DNA from: Branchiibius cervicis
Lineage (GTDB): Bacteria > Actinomycetota > Actinomycetes > Actinomycetales > Dermatophilaceae
Assembly: GCF_042661605.1 (NCBI RefSeq)
Contig: NZ_JBHSWJ010000002.1
Location: 1,240,001-1,304,000, forward strand
Reading direction: 5' to 3'
DNA length: 64,000 nt
Positions 1-8,889 of the stretch are shown here, one piece after another. The notes below the pieces were generated by a model. That model was not told the DNA's origin and made no database searches. It saw nothing but the letters and a program-made list of their open reading frames with translations. Position 1 is the first letter of the stretch; every line of letters begins with the position of its first letter. The translations under genes and the position numbers were made by a program.

Positions 1-906
1 CTGTCGCCGGCGGCCGCTGCGACAGGGTGCACGACGAGCAGCGGCGTGACGGTGGTCGTCTCCTGGAACGGAGTGGACGGCCGTACCGGAGTGACGACGA
101 AGTGCGCCGCCGGAACCCCGTCGTCGGCATGGGCAGCGCTGGCAGCGACCGGGTTCGGACCCACGACGGTCGTCACGCAGCCTGGTTTTCTGTGCCAGCT
201 GAACGGCGCTCCATCCGGGTCGTGTCAGTCGACACCGTCGAGCAAGGCGTACTGGTCGTTCTGGGTGGGGCCCGCAGGTGGATCGTGGCGGTACGGCAGT
301 CTCGGCGTCGCGAGCTACCGTCCACAGCCCGGTACCGCAGTCGGCTTCAGTTTCGGGGCCGGTGCTCAACCGGCTATCAAACCGCCGGCCATCTCCTCCG
401 GCGGCAGCACGTCCAAGCCGACACCGAAGCCGACGAGCTCGACACCTGCGCCCAAGCCGTCGACGCCCAAGCCGACGCCACCCAAGCCGACGTCGACCAC
501 GATGCCGTCGACGTCGGCCAAGGCTCCGGCTGGACCTGCGCCAGCCCCGGACTCCTCCGCAGCGCAGCCGGGTTCAGTCCCGTCGGGTGCGCCGAGCGCC
601 GGGGCAACGAGCAGTCCCGGTTCCATGTCGGCGACTTCCGGATCAGCCACCACGGCAGCGTCGGCCACGAGTTCCGCTGCGGCATCGCGCAGCGCCGCGA
701 GCAGCACGGGTACCAGCAGTGCCGCCGCGTCCGCCGGAGCAAGCAGCTCCGGGCCGGCTGGCAACGGTGACGCGGTGGCCGCCGGGCAGCCCGCCGACTC
801 TGCTGCCGGGTCGGGCAACACGGCCGTGGCCGTCGGAGCCGGTGTCGTCGCGGTCGCGGGTCTGGGCGGAGCCGGGCTGCTGGCGGCGCGCCGTCGTCGC
901 GGCTGA
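1..906 (+). CDS. Surface-anchored DUF4430-like (SCO2322-type) protein of an ECF transporter locus, 5' partial
   Basis: The reading frame is open from base 1, so the signal peptide and N-terminus lie outside the window. The visible part has a compact globular segment with a WSFWVGPAGGSWRYGSLG motif followed by a segment ending GFSFG, which resembles the DUF4430 domain of the SCO2322-type proteins found next to ECF transporters in Streptomyces. A long Pro/Lys/Thr then Ser/Ala/Thr-rich low-complexity stalk follows, ending in a hydrophobic helix and an RRRR tail. There is no LPXTG sorting motif, so it is probably held by the C-terminal helix. The transporter T gene starts 4 bases downstream. A role in capturing the substrate at the cell surface is inference. 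Confidence 0.65.
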   Translation: MSPAAAATGCTTSSGVTVVVSWNGVDGRTGVTTKCAAGTPSSAWAALAATGFGPTTVVTQPGFLCQLNGAPSGSCQSTPSSKAYWSFWVGPAGGSWRYGSLGVASYRPQPGTAVGFSFGAGAQPAIKPPAISSGGSTSKPTPKPTSSTPAPKPSTPKPTPPKPTSTTMPSTSAKAPAGPAPAPDSSAAQPGSVPSGAPSAGATSSPGSMSATSGSATTAASATSSAAASRSAASSTGTSSAAASAGASSSGPAGNGDAVAAGQPADSAAGSGNTAVAVGAGVVAVAGLGGAGLLAARRRRG

Positions 907-910
907 TCGG

Positions 911-2025
911 GTGGCGCGGTCCTTCCACGCGGTCTCCGTCTCGCGTGCCCTGCATCCTGGTGCGTGGTGGGTGTGGGCAATCTGCGTGGCCGCGGCAGTC
1001 AGCCAGGTCACCAACCCGTTGCTGCTGGCCATCGCCATGGCCGCGGTGGTTTTCGTGGTGTTGTCCCGCCGGACCGACGCGCCGTGGGCCCGCGCCTTCC
1101 GGTGGTACTTCTACCTGGGCGCGTTCGTCATCGTGACCCGTGTCGTGCTCTACGTGCTGGTCGGTGCCAAGACCGGTGACACGGTCCTGCTGCGCCTGCC
1201 GACCGTCGACATGCCCAGCTGGGCCGCCGGGATCCAGTTGCTGGGCCCCATCAGTCTCGAGGGGCTGGTCGTCGCCGCCTGCGAGGGTTTGCGGCTGGCG
1301 GCCATGTTCCTGTGCTTCGGTGCGGCGAACGCCCTGGCCAATCCGCGCCGGCTGCTGCGGCTGCTGCCGTCAGCGCTCCGGGACGTCGGCACGGCGGTTG
1401 TCGTCGCCGTCAGCGTGGTGCCCACGTTGGTGCTCGGAGTCGGGCGGGTCACGCGTGCCCAACAGTTGCGCGGTGATCTGCGAGGCGGCATCCATCGCAT
1501 CCGGCGGATCGGGCTGCCCCTGATGGAGGAAACGCTGGAACGATCGTTAGCCCTTGCGGCAGCCATGGATTCGCGCGGTTACGGTGCATTGCGTGAGCAG
1601 TCCCGGTCCAGCCGGCTGGTCACCGGAGGCGTCACGTTCTTCGGCCTGATCGGGGTGTGCGTGGGCCTGTTCGGTCTGTTGGACCAGGGTGACATTCCCC
1701 TTCGTCTCAGTCTCGGCCTGCTGATCGCCGGCCTGGCCCTTGGCGTGGCCGGAATCGCGCTGGCAGGACGTCGTAGCCCGGTGACGATCTACCGGCCCGA
1801 CCCGTGGGGGTGCCTGAAGCGTTGACCCTGGAGTGCGGACTGTGGACCGTGGGTCTGGTGTACGCCGCGCTGAGCCTGCACCCGGAGGCGGCGAGCATGC
1901 CGACCGAGCCGCTCGGCGTGCCCGCGGTGCCGTTGTTGGCGCTGATCGGGTTCTTGATCGCGGCGCTGCCGGGGATCTTCACCCCGGACCCCATGGCGGC
2001 CCGACGTGAGGTGGTGACGACGTGA
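911..2025 (+). CDS. ECF transporter T component (CbiQ-like membrane protein), frameshifted near its C-terminus
   Basis: This is the transmembrane coupling subunit of an energy-coupling-factor importer, with multiple hydrophobic helices and the cytoplasmic coupling-helix region containing AMDSRGYG, typical of CbiQ proteins. The GTG at 911 follows the upstream stop by 4 bases. In the start frame the protein stops at 1825, just after YRPDPWG. The -1 frame from 1807 continues with VPEALTLECG and two more hydrophobic segments to 2025, as expected for the C-terminus of this family. The break lies in a run of five G (1806-1810); a sixth G would join the two parts. Stop at 2023-2025 overlaps the GTG of the ATPase gene. 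Confidence 0.8.
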
Positions 2026-3638
2026 ATGAGATTGTGCAGTTCGATCGGGTGAGTCTGACCTACGAAGGCGCGGACGCCCCGACGCTCGTTGACGTCAACC
2101 TGGCCGTCGAAACGGCCGAGCTGGTTCTGATCGTGGGGCGTACGGGCTCGGGCAAGTCCACCTTGCTGACCGCGATCAACGGCTTGATGCCGCACTTCAC
2201 CGGCGGCACCGTCGCCGGCACCATCACGGTGGCCGACCGCAGCACCGCCGATCACCGCCCACGCGACCTGGCCGATGTCATCGGCTACGTCGGTCAGGAT
2301 CCGGCGGCCAGCTTCATCACCGACACGGTCGAGGAGGAGCTGGCCTACGGGATGGAGCAGCGCGGGCTGGCTCCCGACGTGATGCGCAAACGGGTCGAGG
2401 AGACCCTGGACGTGCTGGGCATCGCGGAGTTGCGCGACCGGCCCCTGTCGGACCTGTCCGGCGGCCAACAACAACGGGTGGCCATCGGTGCAGCCCTGAC
2501 GATGCAACCTCAGGTGCTGCTGCTGGACGAACCGACCTCGGCCCTTGACCCGAACGCCGCCGAGGACGTGCTGGCCACGATCACCCGCCTCGTGCACGAC
2601 CTGGCCGTGACCGTCGTCGTCGCCGAGCACCGCATCGAGCGGGTCATCCCGTACGCCGATCGGGTCATTCACGTCGGCACGGACGGTCGGGTGCGGATCG
2701 GCGAACCCGCTGCGATCATGGCGGTTTCGGATGTGGCACCGCCGTTGGTCGAACTCGGCCGGCTCGCGAAGTGGTCCCCGCTGCCGCTGTCCGTGCGCGA
2801 TGCACGACGGCGGGCCGCGCAGTTGCGGGAGGCCGCCGCGGATGTCGCAGCGCGCCGGCCCAGCCCCGCGGGCCCTGTCGCGTCGCTGATCGCCCTGAGC
2901 GTCGGAGTGACCCATGGTCGCGTTCCGGCGGTCCGCGGCGTAGACCTGCAGTTGTTCCCCGGATCCGTCACGGCGTTGATGGGCCGCAACGGATCAGGCA
3001 AGTCCTCGCTGCTGTGGGCGTTGCAGGGTAGCGGTCCGATGGATCACGGCACGGTGCGGGTCGGCGGCGAGGATCCGCGGGCGATGTCGGCGGGAGAGCG
3101 CCGCGAACTGATCGGCCTGGTCCCGCAGACCGCCTCGGACCTGCTCTACCTGGCCAGCGTCGGCGCCGAGCTACACGCTGCCGACAGCACGGCCGGTGCT
3201 CCCGATGGCACTGCGCGCGGATTGCTCGACCAGTTCGCCCCCGGCGTTCCCGATGACCGTCACCCGCGGGATCTGTCCGAGGGACAACGACTTTCGCTGG
3301 TTCTGGCCATTCAACTCGCGGCCCGGCCACTTGTCGTACTCCTGGATGAACCCACCCGAGGTCTGGACTACGACGCGAAGGCGGCGCTGCGGTGCACGGT
3401 CCGGCGGCTCGCCGACGAGGGCGCGGCCGTGCTGATCGCCAGCCACGACGTGGAGTTCGTCGCTGCGGCGACCGACCGCGTGGTGCTGATGGCGCAGGGT
3501 GAGGTGATCGCCGACGGTTCCACCCCGCAGGTCGTACTCGCGTCGGCGGCCTACGCGCCGCAGATCGCCAAGATCATGGCGCCGGTGCCGGTCCTCACAC
3601 TCGACCAGGTCGCGCCCATCGTGCAGGATGCGCGATGA
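2022..3638 (+). CDS. ECF transporter fused A-A' ATPase
   Basis: Two ABC ATPase domains are fused in one 538-residue chain and would power an energy-coupling-factor importer on the inner face of the membrane. The first half has Walker A GRTGSGKST (about 39-47), Q-loop GYVGQDP, signature LSGGQQQR (about 145) and Walker B LLLDEPTSALD. The second has GRNGSGKSS (about 321), a degenerate signature LSEGQRLSL (about 418) and VLLDEPTRGLD. The GTG start overlaps the T-component stop (GTGA), and the S-component ATG overlaps this stop (ATGA), so the genes are translationally coupled. Substrate is not shown by the ATPase. Confidence 0.93.
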   Translation: MNEIVQFDRVSLTYEGADAPTLVDVNLAVETAELVLIVGRTGSGKSTLLTAINGLMPHFTGGTVAGTITVADRSTADHRPRDLADVIGYVGQDPAASFITDTVEEELAYGMEQRGLAPDVMRKRVEETLDVLGIAELRDRPLSDLSGGQQQRVAIGAALTMQPQVLLLDEPTSALDPNAAEDVLATITRLVHDLAVTVVVAEHRIERVIPYADRVIHVGTDGRVRIGEPAAIMAVSDVAPPLVELGRLAKWSPLPLSVRDARRRAAQLREAAADVAARRPSPAGPVASLIALSVGVTHGRVPAVRGVDLQLFPGSVTALMGRNGSGKSSLLWALQGSGPMDHGTVRVGGEDPRAMSAGERRELIGLVPQTASDLLYLASVGAELHAADSTAGAPDGTARGLLDQFAPGVPDDRHPRDLSEGQRLSLVLAIQLAARPLVVLLDEPTRGLDYDAKAALRCTVRRLADEGAAVLIASHDVEFVAAATDRVVLMAQGEVIADGSTPQVVLASAAYAPQIAKIMAPVPVLTLDQVAPIVQDAR

Positions 3639-4462
3639 CCGCCGCGATCTCACTCAAGCCACGCTCCCTGGCTGCGATCGGGTTGGTCAGTGCCGTCGGC
3701 GCGTTCGGCTTCCTGTGGCCGTTGTTCGTCGCCCCCGGCTCGGCGCTGGCGCAGCATGCCCGGGACGCGCCGTTCCTTTTCGGGCTGCTCCTGCCGTTGC
3801 TGCTTGCGGTGGTCCTCGCGGAGGTCTCCGAAGGCGGTATCGATGCCAAAGCGATTGCGATGCTCGGCGTACTCAGCGCCCTGGACGCCGCGATCCGCCC
3901 GCTGGGCGCGGGTACGGCGGGCATCGAGGTGATGTTCTTCCTGCTGATCCTCGCCGGTCGGGTGTTCGGTGCGGGCTTCGGCTTCGTGTTGGGGGCCACG
4001 AGCATGTTCGCCTCCGCGTTGCTGACCGCCGGGGTCGGCCCGTGGCTGCCCTTCCAGATGCTCGGAGCCGGCTGGGTCGGCCTGGGGGCCGCCCTGCTGC
4101 CGCGGTGCCGCGGGTGGCTGGAGCTGGCGTTGCTCTCGGCGTACGGCGTGGTGTCGAGTTTGTTCTACGGGTGGGCGCTGAACATGTGGTTCTGGCCGTT
4201 CGCGACCGGGGGCGACACCTCGGTCAGTTTCGTCGCCGGCGCACCGCTGGCCGACAACCTCACCCGGTTCGTCGCGTTCAACCTCGCAACCTCGTTCGGC
4301 TGGGACCTGGGCCGGGCCATCACGACCGTGACCCTGATCCTGCTGACCGGTGTGCCCGTGCTGGCTGCGCTGCGCCGGGCGGCTCGCAAGGCCAACTTCC
4401 GGCCGTCGGTCACTTTCGAGACCGGACCGGATCGCGGTCCCGCCGTGCCCTCCGAGCGGTAG
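3635..4462 (+). CDS. ECF transporter S component (substrate-binding membrane subunit)
   Basis: A 275-residue integral membrane protein with about six hydrophobic helices and few charged residues, placed directly after the fused ATPase with a four-base ATGA overlap. Position and topology match the S component that binds the vitamin or cofactor. The C-terminal tail is hydrophilic and probably cytoplasmic. The gene order surface protein, T, A-A', S matches the SCO2322-type locus. No specific vitamin can be read from the sequence; cobalamin is my best guess because of the DUF4430-like partner. Confidence 0.85.
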   Translation: MTAAISLKPRSLAAIGLVSAVGAFGFLWPLFVAPGSALAQHARDAPFLFGLLLPLLLAVVLAEVSEGGIDAKAIAMLGVLSALDAAIRPLGAGTAGIEVMFFLLILAGRVFGAGFGFVLGATSMFASALLTAGVGPWLPFQMLGAGWVGLGAALLPRCRGWLELALLSAYGVVSSLFYGWALNMWFWPFATGGDTSVSFVAGAPLADNLTRFVAFNLATSFGWDLGRAITTVTLILLTGVPVLAALRRAARKANFRPSVTFETGPDRGPAVPSER

Positions 4463-4594
4463 CTGTGGTTGAGTATGGCCCTCGGAGGCCACCCGCACCT
4501 CTGTCTTCCTCGTAGCTGCCCAGTCGATCCCATCCGGGCCCTACCCTCGAACCACGCTGCGTTTAGTTCCCTCTGTTGGAAGGTCTACCCCGTC

Positions 4595-5763
4595 ATGGCT
4601 TCGGTGCCTGCTGACCCCGCGTCCGCCTTCGATTTCGACCCGGCCGACCCGGTCTTCGTGGCCCACGAAGGCGGCAAACTCGGCGTCGTCGCGCGCACGC
4701 AACTGCGCGACAGCGCCGATCTTTCGGTCATCTACACCCCCGGGGTGGCCCAGGTCTGCCGGGCGATCGCGGCCGACGCGACGTTGTCGATGCGCTACAC
4801 CAGCCGCAGCAACACCGTGGCCGTGGTCAGCGACGGCACGGCGGTGCTCGGCCTGGGCAACATCGGTCCGGAGGCAGCGATGCCGGTCATGGAGGGCAAG
4901 GCGGTGCTGTTCAAACACTTCGCCGACGTCGACGCCGTCCCCGTCTGTATGAACAGCGGCACCGTCGAGGAACTGGTCGATGCGATCGCCCGGATCGCCC
5001 CGACGTACGGCGGCATCAACCTGGAGGACATCTCGGCGCCGCGCTGCTTCGAGATCGAGCGCAAGCTGCAGGAGCGGCTCAACATCCCGGTCTTCCACGA
5101 TGATCAGCACGGCACCGCCGTCGTGGCGCTGGCCGCGCTGATCAACGCAGCCAAGGTGACCGGCCAGGAGCTGAAAAAGCTGCGGGTCGTGGTCGGTGGC
5201 GCCGGCGCAGCGGGCGTGGCGATCACCGACATCCTGCGCCGTTCGGGCATCCCCGATGTCGTCGTGTGTGACACCCGGGGGTCGTCGAGCCCTACCGGAC
5301 CGACCTGAAGGACCACAAGCCGCGGCTGGCGATGTCGACCAACCCACGCGGTGTGCGCGGCACCCTGGGCGATGCGCTACGCGATGCGAACGTCTACATC
5401 GGGGTGTCCGGCGGCACCGTGCACGAGGAGTACATCGCGGCCATGGCACCCAAGCCGATCATCTTCGCGCTGGCCAACCCCGACCCCGAGGTGCATCCGG
5501 ACATCGCGCACAAATACGCCAGTGTGGTGGCCACCGGCCGGTCGGATTACCCGAACCAGATCAACAACGTGCTCGCCTTCCCCGGGATCTTCCGCGGTGC
5601 CCTCGACTCCGGTGCCCCGGCCATCACCGAGTGGATGAAAATCGCTGCAGCGCAGGCGATCGCTGGTTTGGTGGAGAACCCCACCCCCGAGCAGATCGTG
5701 CCGTCGCCGTTCGACGAGCGGGTTGCTCCCGCCGTGGCGGCGGCCGTGGCAGCCCACGCCTGA
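4595..5763 (+). CDS. NAD(P)-dependent malic enzyme, frameshifted
   Basis: Oxidative decarboxylation of malate to pyruvate. The first frame carries the N-terminal malic domain with IYTPGVAQV, the catalytic-lysine region MEGKAVLFKHF, the metal-binding LEDISAPRCFEIE and HDDQHGTA, and the start of the Rossmann NAD-binding domain (VVVGGAGAAGVA). The second frame continues with MSTNPRGVRG, VYIGVSG, FALANPDPE and SDYPNQINN. The reading frame breaks in a run of five G at 5277-5281; a sixth G restores CDTRG-VVEPYRTDLKDHKPRLAM. Joined length is about 389 residues, normal for the short bacterial type. ATG at 4595 is preceded by TTGGAAGG. Confidence 0.88.
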
Positions 5764-5793
5764 GCGCACCGCCCGCGCCGGTACGTCGTGGCG

Positions 5794-6507
5794 TTACTTC
5801 TTGCCGCCGCCGAGCAGGCCGCCCAGGATGTCGCCCAGGCCGCCGCCGGAGCTCGAGGCGCCGCCGGCGGTGCTGCCGCCGCCCAGGATGCTGCCCAGGA
5901 TGTCGCCGAGGCCGCCGCCGGAGCTCGAGGCGCCGCCGGCAGTGCTGCCGCCGCCCAGAACGCTGCCCAGGATGTCCCCGAGCCCGCCGCTGCCGGCGTC
6001 TGCAGTCGTGGTCGATGCTTCGCCGCTGCCTCCGAGGTTCCCCGGCACGTCGACCGGCCCGGAACCGTCGCCGCCGGTCGCGGCGCCGGTGTTCGTGGTG
6101 GCCGGTGCGGGCGTGTGGCTGCCGGAGAAGACCTTGCCGGCCAGGAAGGCCATGACCATCGGCGCCAGAATGGGCAGCAGCTTCTTCAACAGATCGCCGC
6201 CACCGGCGGTGGTTCCGCCCAGCTTTTGGATGACCTGGTCGGAGTTGTCGCCGAAGACGTTGTTCACGATCTTGCTGCCGTCTGCGACGTCGACGTCATC
6301 GAGACTCTCCGGGGCGTTGCCCGCGTGCTGTTGAAGAGCGTTGGCCAACGATTCCTCACCGCCGTCTGCGGCGTTGGCCTGCATACCGCCGACGAGAGCC
6401 GGAATTGCTTTGCTGGCCGCGTCGCGGATCTGGTCGGGATCGGTGCCGAGCGAGCTGGCGATCTGATCGATCGGAAGTTGCGAAAGAATTTCATCGAGGT
6501 CACTCAT
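5794..6507 (-). CDS. DUF937 (YidB-like) protein with Gly-rich C-terminal repeats
   Basis: The N-terminal half, from MSDLDEILSQLPIDQIASSLG, matches DUF937: helical, with repeated IPALVGGMQANA and NNVFGD-type segments and a conserved LLKKLLPILAPMVMAFLAGK stretch. The C-terminal half is a Gly/Ser-rich linker and two full copies plus one partial copy of a 24-residue repeat built on GLGDILGSILGGGSTAGGAS. Function of the family is not established. The ATG at 6505-6507 is chosen over upstream in-frame starts because the conserved domain begins there. It converges on the malic enzyme gene with 30 bases between stops. Confidence 0.8.
   Translation of the reverse strand: MSDLDEILSQLPIDQIASSLGTDPDQIRDAASKAIPALVGGMQANAADGGEESLANALQQHAGNAPESLDDVDVADGSKIVNNVFGDNSDQVIQKLGGTTAGGGDLLKKLLPILAPMVMAFLAGKVFSGSHTPAPATTNTGAATGGDGSGPVDVPGNLGGSGEASTTTADAGSGGLGDILGSVLGGGSTAGGASSSGGGLGDILGSILGGGSTAGGASSSGGGLGDILGGLLGGGKK
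5803..5990 (-). repeat. In-frame 72-base tandem repeat in the DUF937 gene
   Basis: Two full units and a partial third encode GLGDILG-type 24-residue repeats. The copies are nearly identical in DNA, which points to recent slippage or duplication. Confidence 0.75.
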
Positions 6508-6637
6508 GGGATGTCCTGTCGTTCGGAACCGTACGGCTCTCCCGCGGGTAACCAGTTGGGTACCCCTTGGCATCGAACCTACCCACTGGCAACCGCCTTG
6601 AGCCAGCGGATGTTCGAGTTCGCGCGCTTGCCGCGGC

Positions 6638-6643
6638 TAGGTT
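6638..6643 (+). promoter_or_regulatory. -10 element TAGGTT, leaderless type
   Basis: TAGGTT ends 7 bases before the GTG at 6651, so transcription would begin at or very near the start codon. Confidence 0.5.
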
Positions 6644-6650
6644 TGTTTCC

Positions 6651-6866
6651 GTGAGCGAATCGTGGACCTGGACCTATGAAGACGCGGCCGGTGCCCCGGT
6701 GACCGATCCGACGTTGCCGCGCACCAGCTACCCGACCCAAAGTGACGCTGAGTCGTGGTTGGGCGAGACGTGGCAGGAGTTGCGCGCACAGGGGGTCAAC
6801 AGCGTGACGTTGTACCTCGACGGGGCCAAGGTGTACGGCCCGATGGGTCTGACCGACGGCAGTTGA
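6651..6866 (+). CDS. Conserved actinobacterial hypothetical protein, 71 aa
   Basis: A small acidic protein beginning MSESWTWTYEDA and containing SYPTQSDAESWLGETWQEL and VYGPM. I recognise it as a small conserved actinobacterial protein with no known role. GTG at 6651 is preferred to upstream starts because the conserved sequence begins there and a TAGGTT hexamer lies 7 bases before it. The gene converges with the DUF3043 gene, with stops 9 bases apart. Confidence 0.75.
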   Translation: MSESWTWTYEDAAGAPVTDPTLPRTSYPTQSDAESWLGETWQELRAQGVNSVTLYLDGAKVYGPMGLTDGS

Positions 6867-6875
6867 CCTCGCCGG

Positions 6876-7472
6876 TCAATCGATCGCGGCGCCGCGCTTG
6901 ACCTTCGGGCGTGGAATGCGGGACATCCGCATCTGGAACGAGCGCATGACGGTGTAGAACGCACTGCCCTTGGGCGGCGGCGCACCGAACCGGTCGGTGA
7001 CCTTGCGCTTGACCCGGCGCCACAACAGGGCCGAGTCGATGACGCCGGCCACCAGGATCAACCAGACGATCAGCAGCCCACCGAACTGCAGAGCGCGGAT
7101 CGGCAGGAAGGTCAGCACCAGCACCACCAGCATCAACGGCAGGATCAGCTCGCCGACGTTGAGCCGGGAGTCGACGATGTCGCGGATGTAGCTCTTGACC
7201 GGCCCGCGGTCCTTGGGTGGCAGAGCACTTTCGTCACCGGCCAGCTGCGCCGCGCGAATCCGGGCCCGCTCCTCACGAGCCTGACTGCGGGCGTCCTTCT
7301 TGGCCGACTTGCGGTCCTCCGGAACCAAGGGCCGGCGCAATGCCGCCTCGGCCTCCTTGCGCTTCGGCGTCGGCCGGCCCTTCTTGGCCGTTTCACCGGT
7401 CGCCAAGACCTCGCTCACCTCCGGCGCGGGCTCCGGGGTTTCAACAGCACTGTCTTTGCTACGACCGAACAC
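6876..7472 (-). CDS. DUF3043 membrane protein
   Basis: 198 residues. The N-terminal 100 residues are very charged and rich in Lys, Arg, Glu and Ala (KKGRPTPKRKEAEAALRRPL), followed by VKSYIRDIVDSRLNVGEL, two transmembrane helices and a basic tail. This is the actinobacterial DUF3043 architecture; no function is known. The GTG at 7470-7472 begins MFGRSK, the usual start of the family. It is divergent from the M20 peptidase gene, sharing a 34-base intergenic region. Confidence 0.82.
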   Translation of the reverse strand: MFGRSKDSAVETPEPAPEVSEVLATGETAKKGRPTPKRKEAEAALRRPLVPEDRKSAKKDARSQAREERARIRAAQLAGDESALPPKDRGPVKSYIRDIVDSRLNVGELILPLMLVVLVLTFLPIRALQFGGLLIVWLILVAGVIDSALLWRRVKRKVTDRFGAPPPKGSAFYTVMRSFQMRMSRIPRPKVKRGAAID

Positions 7473-7493
7473 GGCGCTATTTTCCCACACCCG

Positions 7494-7499
7494 TAGGCT
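7494..7499 (+). promoter_or_regulatory. -10 element TAGGCT, leaderless type
   Basis: TAGGCT ends 7 bases before the GTG of the M20 peptidase gene. Confidence 0.5.
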
Positions 7500-7506
7500 G
7501 AACAAG

Positions 7507-8889
7507 GTGACGTCTCCTAGCAGCCCCATCAGTGCCCCGCGTCGGGCAGAACTCGCCCGACGGATTCAGGACGAGATGCCCGGGGTCCGCCGTGACCTCG
7601 AAGCGCTGACGCGCATCCCCAGCGTGTCCCTCGGTTCCTTCGACCAGAGTCACGTCGACCAGAGTGCAGAAGCCGTCGCCGCGCTCCTGCGCGCGGAAGG
7701 GCTCGAGGTGCAGATCGTCCGGGAGGGCGGCGCACCCGCCGTCCTCGCCCGCAAAGCCGGACCCGCCGGCGCTCCCACGGTCACGCTCTACGCGCACCAC
7801 GACGTACAACCACCTGGCGATGAGTCAGATTGGGACAGTAAGCCGTTCGAACCGGTTGAACGCGACGGACGGCTCTACGGACGAGGTGCCGCCGACGACA
7901 AGGCGGGGGTTATGGCACACATCGCCGCGCTGCGTGCGCACGCAGACCACCTGCCGGTCGGGGTGAACATCTTCGTCGAGGGAGAGGAAGAGGCCGGTTC
8001 GGAGTCGTTGCCGACCATCCTCGACAAGCACGGTGACGCGCTCGCGGCCGACGCGATCGTGCTCGCCGACTCGCAGAACTGGCAGATCGGCATCCCGGCG
8101 CTGACGACCACCCTGCGCGGCCTGGTGCGGGCCGTGGTCACCGTCCGCACCCTGTCGCACAGCGTGCATTCGGGGATGTTCGGTGGACCGGTGCCCGATG
8201 CCCTGACCGCGCTGGCCCAGCTGCTGACCCGGCTGCACGACGAAAAGGGGGACGTCGCCGTACCCGGCCTGGTCACCGATGAGGTGACCGAATTGGCGTA
8301 CGACGAGCAGCGGCTGCGTGCCGAATCCGGCGCTCTGCCGGGTACCCGGTTGATCGGCACCGGATCGATCCTGCAGCGGCTGTGGGGTAAGCCCACGATG
8401 ACCGTGATCGGGATCGACGCACCGAGTGTCGCGACCGCGTCCAACACGCTGGTCGCTTCGGCCCGGGCCAAACTGTCGATGCGGATCGCCCCCAGCCAGG
8501 ACCCGCAGGCCGCCTGGGAGGCACTGCGCGACTTCGTCCTCGCGCAGGACGTGTGGGGCGCTCAGATCGAAATCGACCTGGATGACGTCGGTCCCGGTTT
8601 CAGCGCGGACACCAAAGGCCCGGTCTACGACGCGACGCGAGCTGCTTTCAGCCAGGCCTGGGACGGCACCGACCCCGTCGACATCGGCGTCGGCGGATCG
8701 ATCCCGTTCGTCGCCGCGTTCGCCGAGCGCTTCCCGCAAGCGGCCATCCTCGTCACCGGTGTCGAGGACCCGGACACCCGGGCCCACGGCGCGAACGAGA
8801 GCCTGCACCTGGGGGAGTTCGAGCGGGTATGCCTCGCGGAGGCGTTGTTGCTGGAGCAATTGGGCGCCGACGGAAAGGCTGAGGACTGA
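7507..8889 (+). CDS. M20 family dipeptidase/deacetylase
   Basis: A 460-residue zinc metallopeptidase of the M20 type, cytosolic because no signal peptide is seen. The first metal ligands are in HHDVQPPG (about 98), the bridging aspartate in GRGAADDKAGV, and the catalytic glutamate pair in EGEEEAGSES (about 158). A dimerisation domain follows from about residue 200 with HSVHSGMFGG and a C-terminal GGSIPFV / HGANESLH segment containing the last histidine ligand. Substrate is probably a dipeptide or N-acyl amino acid. Stop overlaps the ATG of the next gene (TGATG). Confidence 0.9.
   Translation: MTSPSSPISAPRRAELARRIQDEMPGVRRDLEALTRIPSVSLGSFDQSHVDQSAEAVAALLRAEGLEVQIVREGGAPAVLARKAGPAGAPTVTLYAHHDVQPPGDESDWDSKPFEPVERDGRLYGRGAADDKAGVMAHIAALRAHADHLPVGVNIFVEGEEEAGSESLPTILDKHGDALAADAIVLADSQNWQIGIPALTTTLRGLVRAVVTVRTLSHSVHSGMFGGPVPDALTALAQLLTRLHDEKGDVAVPGLVTDEVTELAYDEQRLRAESGALPGTRLIGTGSILQRLWGKPTMTVIGIDAPSVATASNTLVASARAKLSMRIAPSQDPQAAWEALRDFVLAQDVWGAQIEIDLDDVGPGFSADTKGPVYDATRAAFSQAWDGTDPVDIGVGGSIPFVAAFAERFPQAAILVTGVEDPDTRAHGANESLHLGEFERVCLAEALLLEQLGADGKAED

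Noticed and set aside
278..900. Long Arg/Pro-rich open frame running upstream of the ECF T gene
   Set aside because: It is the off-frame reading of the repetitive stalk of the surface protein; real T-component sequence begins only after the stop at 904-906.
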